Shown: in pieces, positions 38,271-42,667 of the stretch
Numbering within the stretch: the first letter of the stretch is position 1
Layout of the letters: every line of letters starts with the position of its first letter
Source: Planctomycetota bacterium
GTDB taxonomy: Bacteria; Planctomycetota; Brocadiia; Brocadiales; Scalinduaceae
Assembly: GCA_022570935.1 (NCBI GenBank)
Contig: JACZYU010000004.1
Location: 1 to 42,667 of the forward strand
Reading direction: 5' to 3'
DNA: 42,667 nt
The notes under the pieces: model-generated
Told to the model about the DNA's origin: nothing
The model's database searches: none
The model's input: only the letters and a program-made list of their open reading frames with translations
Made by a program: the position numbers and the translations under genes

Positions 38271-38644
38271 ACCTCGTAGACTCCAGTGGCTGGCTTGAAT
38301 ACTTTGCAGATGCGCCTAATGCCAATTATTTTGCAAAACCCATTGAAGATGTCAATGATCTTGTTGTACCTTCTTTATGTGTGTTTGAGGTATTTAAGAA
38401 TATTCTTAGGCAAAGAGATGAGAATTCAGCTCTTCATGCAATAGCCCTGATGGAACAAGGTTTGGTCATAAATTTAGATACACCCATTACATTAAGCGCT
38501 GCCAGACTTGGTTTGGAATTTAAGCTTCCATTAGCTGATAGCGTTATACTGGCAACGGCCAGAACAAATGATGCAATAATATGGACTCAAGATGCAGACT
38601 TTAAAAGCATTCCTGGCGTTAATTTTGTTCCTAAAAAGAAATAG
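38267..38644 (+). CDS. vapC: VapC-type PIN-domain ribonuclease toxin
   Basis: A 125-residue PIN protein with the acidic metal site: Asp5 (MNLVDSSGWLEYF), Glu41 (VPSLCVFEVFKNIL), Asp91 (LPLADSVILATAR) and Asp109 or Asp111 (WTQDADF). VapC toxins cut RNA, often tRNA or rRNA. Start and stop overlap VapB by 4 bp. The pair lies between hflX and the inositol-phosphatase gene, whose end is on the opposite strand, in an otherwise housekeeping stretch, so it was probably acquired. Confidence 0.93.
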   Translation: MNLVDSSGWLEYFADAPNANYFAKPIEDVNDLVVPSLCVFEVFKNILRQRDENSALHAIALMEQGLVINLDTPITLSAARLGLEFKLPLADSVILATARTNDAIIWTQDADFKSIPGVNFVPKKK

Positions 38645-38740
38645 GTACTTTATGCAAGAGACCTCCAATTTCACAAAATAACCAGACGACTATTTGCTTT
38701 TATACATTTGCTTTCTTAAGACTCTAACGCGACTGCCTTT

Positions 38741-38759
38741 TGTAGAGCGCGCTCCTACA
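38741..38759. repeat. REP-like palindrome
   Basis: TGTAGAGCGCGCTCCTACA is a near-perfect palindrome (one-base bulge) between convergent vapC and the phosphatase gene. Similar 'TGTAGGAGCGCGCTCTACA' units are common REP elements in other bacteria. Confidence 0.7.
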
Positions 38760-38761
38760 GT

Positions 38762-39529
38762 TTATTTCTTCAAAATCCTAATCATATCTTTATGGATTTT
38801 CCCATTTGAGGCAACAATGTTTTTCATCATCAGGTTGTACTTCTGTCCATGCGTGTCCGTAACCCTTCCTCCTGCTTCCATTGCTATTAAACTGCCGGCT
38901 GCATAATCCCAAGGCTTCAAACGTAGTTCCCAGTATCCATCAAATCTGCCGCAGGCTGTATAACAGATGTCCAATGCTGCTGAACCTGCCCTCCTGATCC
39001 CATGAACATCTTCGTAGAAAAATCTTTTCATCTGGCCAAGGGTTTTTCTCATCAATGAACCCCTCTCATAATAAAATCCTAAAGCCAGTAATGATTCACT
39101 TAGCCTGGTTGTGTTTGAAACCTTGATTTTTTTATTGTTGAGAAATGCGCCTTTGTTCTTCTCAGCATAAAATAATTCTTTTCCCAGCGGGTCGAATACT
39201 ACACCAATCAGGGGGTTACCTTTTTTGTACAATGCGATTGATACACAAAACATTGGAAATTTATGATAAAAATTATTTGTGCCGTCCAGCGGATCTATTA
39301 TCCAGCAATAATCAGACTTGTGTATCTCTTCTCCGGATTCTTCTGCCAGGATGGAATGATCTGGAAATTTATCTTTTATTATACTGATGATTTTGTTTTC
39401 AGAAGCAATATCAGCCTTTGTAACCAGGTTATACGTACTTCCCTTACTGATGGCCTTTACGTTTTTAGAATAATAACTCAGTATTATTTTCCCTGCTTCC
39501 TTAGCGGCCTTTATAGCTGTTCTTTTCAT
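38762..39529 (-). CDS. Inositol monophosphatase family protein (SuhB-like)
   Basis: A 255-residue Li-sensitive phosphatase-fold enzyme. Metal sites: the Glu in LAEESGEEI (about 61-69), WIIDPLDGTNNFYHKFPMF (about 75-93) and WDYAAGSLIAMEAGGRVTD (about 202-220). It hydrolyses inositol monophosphate or related sugar phosphates and nucleotides; the substrate is not readable. The gene starts 2 bp after the transaldolase-like gene, so both are co-translated. An unusually basic N-terminus (MKRTAIKAAKEAGKIIL) is normal for SuhB relatives. Confidence 0.93.
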   Translation of the reverse strand: MKRTAIKAAKEAGKIILSYYSKNVKAISKGSTYNLVTKADIASENKIISIIKDKFPDHSILAEESGEEIHKSDYCWIIDPLDGTNNFYHKFPMFCVSIALYKKGNPLIGVVFDPLGKELFYAEKNKGAFLNNKKIKVSNTTRLSESLLALGFYYERGSLMRKTLGQMKRFFYEDVHGIRRAGSAALDICYTACGRFDGYWELRLKPWDYAAGSLIAMEAGGRVTDTHGQKYNLMMKNIVASNGKIHKDMIRILKK

Positions 39530-39531
39530 AG

Positions 39532-40167
39532 TTAAAGTTGAAGACCTGAACCATCAGAATTAAATTGGTTAACCGCTTCCTCTGAATTTTCATGATATGT
39601 CAACTTATTTAAGACATCAAATGGCAGGGTTAAATGGTCAGCGCCGGAGAGAATTGCTGCACTTGCCTCCAGTGGCGACTTGAGACTTGCAGCGAGTATC
39701 TGAGTCTGACTTCCCTTGAGTACACCGGCCATGTCCGTTATGAGTGATAACCCGTCTCCCAGCAATTTTGTCGCCCTGTTGACATAAACAGCGATGTATC
39801 GCACTCCTGACTCACGAGCAACAATGGCTTGTGCAACACTATATAATGCCGTAATGCAACATGGAATTTCCGGTGGAAGATGCGGGATTATTTTAAATCC
39901 CTGTTCCGAGGGAGGGATTTTCAGTACCAATTGATCTCCTGCAATCTCCTTTGCAAGATTGGCCTCTTTCAGCATATCCTCTTTGGATGAGGAAACAAGC
40001 TGGTAAAACAATAAACCCATGTTTAGCCCTGCAAGCTGTTGCAGTGTATCGGCAGCAGAATTACATTTTGCAAGAAGGATTGGATTGGTGGTGATTCCAC
40101 GAACCCAGCCGAATTCCTTTGCAGCTTTTGCCTGCTCAATATCTGCCGTATCCACGAATATTGACAT
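39532..40167 (-). CDS. Transaldolase / fructose-6-phosphate aldolase (TalC/FSA type)
   Basis: A 211-residue small transaldolase-family protein, normal for FSA/TalC (about 215-220). MSIFVDTADIEQAKAAKEFG (1-20), GITTNPILL (24-32), the Schiff-base lysine in LVLKIPPSEQG (about 80-90), CCITALYSVAQAIVA (about 104-118) and YIAVYVNRATKLLGDG are the expected blocks. In FSA the equivalent of the CCITA motif reads N(V)T..F/Y. It would act on seven- and six-carbon sugar phosphates (pentose phosphate pathway) or cleave fructose 6-phosphate. It precedes the phosphatase gene by 2 bp. Confidence 0.9.
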   Translation of the reverse strand: MSIFVDTADIEQAKAAKEFGWVRGITTNPILLAKCNSAADTLQQLAGLNMGLLFYQLVSSSKEDMLKEANLAKEIAGDQLVLKIPPSEQGFKIIPHLPPEIPCCITALYSVAQAIVARESGVRYIAVYVNRATKLLGDGLSLITDMAGVLKGSQTQILAASLKSPLEASAAILSGADHLTLPFDVLNKLTYHENSEEAVNQFNSDGSGLQL

Positions 40168-40435
40168 CTAAAAGTTCCTAAAGTTTGAAGTGAGCTAAAG
40201 TTGTGGTAAAGAACACTCTCTTCAAAGGTGACAGTTCCTGGTTATAATTTAGGAATTCAAGGATTCAAGAATTTAGGGATTAATTGATTTATCACTCAAT
40301 TCCCCAATTCCTTAATTCCTTAATTCTTCAATTTCTTCAAATATTTAACTTCCCGCCTAACAAACTGGCGGACATGTAGACACTTCAAACCTGGCTTCGG
40401 CGTGAACTCAGCCGAACGGTTGCAGCTTTACCGCA
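40168..40435. other. Repeat-rich gap between lgt and transaldolase genes
   Basis: About 270 bp with an AT-rich TTCAAGGATTCAAGAATTTA block (40257-40276), CAATTCCCCAATTCCTTAAT (40300-40319) and the TCGGCGTGAACTCAGCCGA palindrome (about 40397-40415). No gene is seen. Confidence 0.6.
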
Positions 40436-41293
40436 CTATGATATTGCCCTTCTCAACTTAACCCTTCCAATTATGAAAAGTGTAACCGCAGCCGTAAGGA
40501 CTAATATACTGACATTTTGCGAGATTGTCATGCCATCAAAGAGTGGTGGATTATCATCTCTGAAGATCTCTACAGTAAAGCGCATTACGGAATATAGTGC
40601 ACAGAACATTAAAGTGATTTCCCCATCTCTCCTGCGATGTTTAAAGAAGGCGTTTATTATGAAAAATATCGAAAGATTGCCTAATGCCGAATATATCTGT
40701 GTAGGATGAATGGGGAGTGAGCGGCTGTCTGACACACTTACCAGTCCCTTACCAAGATGGTGAAGGAAAGCGGGGCTGCCGTCAATCATGGAGTGTGCGT
40801 CAACTGATTTGGGGAAGGTAACCGCCCATGGTAAATCCGGACTGCAGACATCACCCCAGCAGCATCCGTTAAGAAAACATCCAATCCGTCCAAAGATTAT
40901 TCCGAGTGCAAAAGCATATGCGATAATATCAATTGTCTTTAGTACGGGTAGTTTCTTAATTTTTGTGTAAACAATTATAGCTGCAATAGAGGCCATCAGG
41001 CCCCCATAAAAAACCAGTCCTCCCTCATAAATCTTAAAGATGTCCAGGATGTTGTGTTTATATGAATCGAAATTCTGGATCACATAAAATGTCCTACCTC
41101 CCAGAATACCCGCAAAGATTGTGTATATTCCCAGGTTGGATATGACTTCCGGGTTTAAGCCTTCACTCTTTGCCTTTATTCGTGCAACGAAGACGATCAC
41201 CAGGAAACCGACCATAAGCATGAAGCCATATGCGTAAACAGGAATTGATATGCCGATGAACGGGATTGGTATTTCAAAAAGAGTTCTAATCAT
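40436..41293 (-). CDS. lgt: Prolipoprotein diacylglyceryl transferase
   Basis: A 285-residue integral membrane enzyme with about seven hydrophobic segments. It attaches diacylglycerol to the lipobox cysteine of lipoproteins such as the TPR lipoprotein of this window. Seen: YAYGFMLMVGFL (about 20-31), ILGGRTFYVI (about 63-72), EGGLVFYGGLMAS (about 89-101), the Lgt signature GRIGCFLNGCCWGD (about 135-148) and HPTQIYSALGNL (about 196-207). The gene follows panD by 5 bp, so panC-panD-lgt form one cluster. Confidence 0.94.
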   Translation of the reverse strand: MIRTLFEIPIPFIGISIPVYAYGFMLMVGFLVIVFVARIKAKSEGLNPEVISNLGIYTIFAGILGGRTFYVIQNFDSYKHNILDIFKIYEGGLVFYGGLMASIAAIIVYTKIKKLPVLKTIDIIAYAFALGIIFGRIGCFLNGCCWGDVCSPDLPWAVTFPKSVDAHSMIDGSPAFLHHLGKGLVSVSDSRSLPIHPTQIYSALGNLSIFFIINAFFKHRRRDGEITLMFCALYSVMRFTVEIFRDDNPPLFDGMTISQNVSILVLTAAVTLFIIGRVKLRRAIS

Positions 41294-41298
41294 TGAAG

Positions 41299-41670
41299 TC
41301 AGGAATGGGGATCGGAGAGAACCTCCTTAATCTTATTCTTTTCGTCCATCAAGACTATTTTCGGTTTCCAGTTGCGTGCCTTGTCATCATCAATAAGGCA
41401 ATATGATATTATTATTACCTTGTCCCCCGGAACTGCCCACCTCGCAGCCGCTCCGTTAAGGCATATAATCCCTGAGTCAGGTTCTCCCTCTATTACATAG
41501 GTCTCAACCCTTGTACCATTATTGATGTTTAATACCTGTACCCTTTCGTAGTGCAGGATATCTGTCTCCTGCATCAACGTCTTGTCGATTGTTATACTGC
41601 CGGTATAGTTTATATTTGCTTCTGTAACCGTTGCAGCATGAATCTTCGATTTGCACATTTCTCTAAGCAT
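41299..41670 (-). CDS. panD: Aspartate 1-decarboxylase precursor
   Basis: A 123-residue PanD zymogen that makes beta-alanine for pantothenate and Co[21 protein letters not shown] leads to YTGSITID: Gly-Ser is the self-cleavage site that turns the serine into a pyruvoyl group. [30 protein letters not shown] (about 62-91) is the conserved core. AAAGGAG sits 9 nt before the ATG. It precedes lgt by 5 bp and follows panC, 149 bp upstream, completing two steps of pantothenate synthesis. Confidence 0.96.
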   Translation of the reverse strand: MLREMCKSKIHAATVTEANINYTGSITIDKTLMQETDILHYERVQVLNINNGTRVETYVIEGEPDSGIICLNGAAARWAVPGDKVIIISYCLIDDDKARNWKPKIVLMDEKNKIKEVLSDPHS

Positions 41671-41819
41671 ATAAATTAGCTCCTTTCAGCCCGCCAATTT
41701 ATGGCTTTTTGCTTTCGCAAAATTAAAACTGCAACTGAAATTGAGTATTATTTTTGTGAAGTAATTAATAAATTTTGCCAACTGTAGCGGAAACCTGGTT
41801 TCCATACTATACAATTTAT

Positions 41820-42662
41820 TCACTCTAAGATTAAGTTATCTATTAATCTTGTATTTCCTATCCACACAGCCACAGCAGCTACAGCCTTTCCATTAATAGA
41901 CGAAATATCTTCAAGCGTATGAGCATTAACTATGGATATATAATCTATCCTTGTATGTTTTACCTTCTTAATGATGGATGTCATTTCTTCTATAATTTCC
42001 TTTGAGTCTTTTATATTGGAAGCAAACATGGATTCGGCTTTTAATAACGAGCCATAAATACAAAGTGCACTCTGACGTTCATCAGGATTTAACCGTTTAT
42101 TCCTTGAACTAAGGGCAAGGCCGTCTTCATCACGCACTGTTGGAAGCACCTTGACATCAATTTCCATATTCAGGTCTGTAACCAGCTTTTTTACTACCAG
42201 GCTTTGTTGGTAGTCCTTCTGGCCAAAGTATGCCCGGTCAGGTTTAATTATATTGAAAAGTTTCGTTACAATTGTAGTTACACCATTAAAGTGTCCGGGC
42301 CTTAATCTGCCGCACAGAGAATCTATTAGTTTTCCCTGTGTTACGTAAGTGCGAAATCCTTCCGGATACAATTCATCAGTACAGGGTGCAAAAACTACAT
42401 CCGCATTCTCTCTCTCTATAATCTCGATATCCTTGTCTAACTGGCGAGGATAATTATCAAAATCGTCTTTATTATCAAACTGCGTGGGGTTCAGATATAT
42501 GCTGACAATAAGCTCATCATTCTCATTCCTTGCACTACGTATCAAACTCACGTGGCCTTCATGGAGTGCACCCATTGTAGGTACAAATCCTATAGATTTT
42601 TTTCTGTCCTTGATCGAAAGTACCCTTGTTTGCATCTCATTAACCTTTGTTATGACGTCCAT
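41820..42662 (-). CDS. panC: Pantoate--beta-alanine ligase
   Basis: A 280-residue PanC, full length. It joins pantoate and beta-alanine with ATP. GFVPTMGALHEGHVSLI (about 25-41) is the HIGH-containing N-motif, VSIYLNPTQFDNKDDF (about 53-68) the second, VTKLFNIIKPDRAYFGQKDYQQSLVVKKLV (about 130-159) the pantoate/ATP site and SSRNKRLNPDERQ (about 185-197) the KMSKS-like loop. ATG 42662 is 5 bp from the window edge, so a slightly longer start cannot be excluded. Confidence 0.95.
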   Translation of the reverse strand: MDVITKVNEMQTRVLSIKDRKKSIGFVPTMGALHEGHVSLIRSARNENDELIVSIYLNPTQFDNKDDFDNYPRQLDKDIEIIERENADVVFAPCTDELYPEGFRTYVTQGKLIDSLCGRLRPGHFNGVTTIVTKLFNIIKPDRAYFGQKDYQQSLVVKKLVTDLNMEIDVKVLPTVRDEDGLALSSRNKRLNPDERQSALCIYGSLLKAESMFASNIKDSKEIIEEMTSIIKKVKHTRIDYISIVNAHTLEDISSINGKAVAAVAVWIGNTRLIDNLILE

Positions 42663-42667
42663 TTAAA

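Overview
The window reads as chromosome of a low-GC, diderm (Gram-negative-type) bacterium. It encodes an AsmA/YdbH-like envelope protein, Lgt, predicted lipoproteins and secreted proteins with ordinary signal peptides. Intergenic regions are full of short dispersed repeats and REP-like hairpins. Gene content (lysine-rich histone-like protein, many toxin-antitoxin pairs, a decayed integron, methylcitrate genes) would fit a planctomycete of the Brocadiales/Scalindua type. No diagnostic marker gene is present, so this placement is a low-confidence inference. No tRNA, rRNA or CRISPR array was seen.

Region 1 (1-21.0 kb) is fatty-acid and propionate metabolism: the start of a thiolase (-), enoyl-CoA hydratase (-), prpD (+), prpB (+), prpC (+), an AcuI/YhdH-type acrylyl-CoA reductase (-), a large acyl-CoA dehydrogenase (-) and an ADP-forming acyl-CoA synthetase in two subunits (+). 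Together they can run beta-oxidation and turn acrylyl-CoA or propionate, via propionyl-CoA and the methylcitrate cycle, into pyruvate and succinate. The CoA ligase activates acids or conserves energy as ATP.

Region 2 (4.2-12.5 kb) is an accessory island between prpB and prpC. It holds a 588-residue protein of unknown function, MazEF, a DUF4258/YgiT pair, HigB with a HigA-ImmA fusion, a Phd-like orphan antitoxin, a second YgiT copy and two unknown proteins. The last 245 bp of prpB recur twice inside the island (7757-8001 and 10663-10903), each time directly after a YgiT gene. The whole YgiT-prpB-tail unit is duplicated, and one copy has lost its DUF4258 gene through a deletion at a 7-bp repeat. 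An attC-like site follows the 143-residue gene.

Region 3 (15.3-30.5 kb) contains an HNH/DUF6557-like pair, two tandem exported 12-cysteine proteins, a YdbH-YdbL-like envelope pair, MntA-HepT, a scar of a second hepT, a small HNH protein, two structured attC-like sites, an SNase-ComEA fusion, an internally deleted integron-type integrase and an orphan HicB. The 26.6-28.9 kb part looks like a decayed chromosomal integron.

Region 4 (29.6-42.7 kb) is mostly housekeeping: two TPR proteins, polyprenyl synthase, EF-P, HemW-like, Pcm and a GT2 glycosyltransferase (all -); a histone-H1/Myb-like protein with HflX (+); VapBC (+); then inositol monophosphatase, a TalC/FSA-type transaldolase, Lgt, PanD and PanC (all -).
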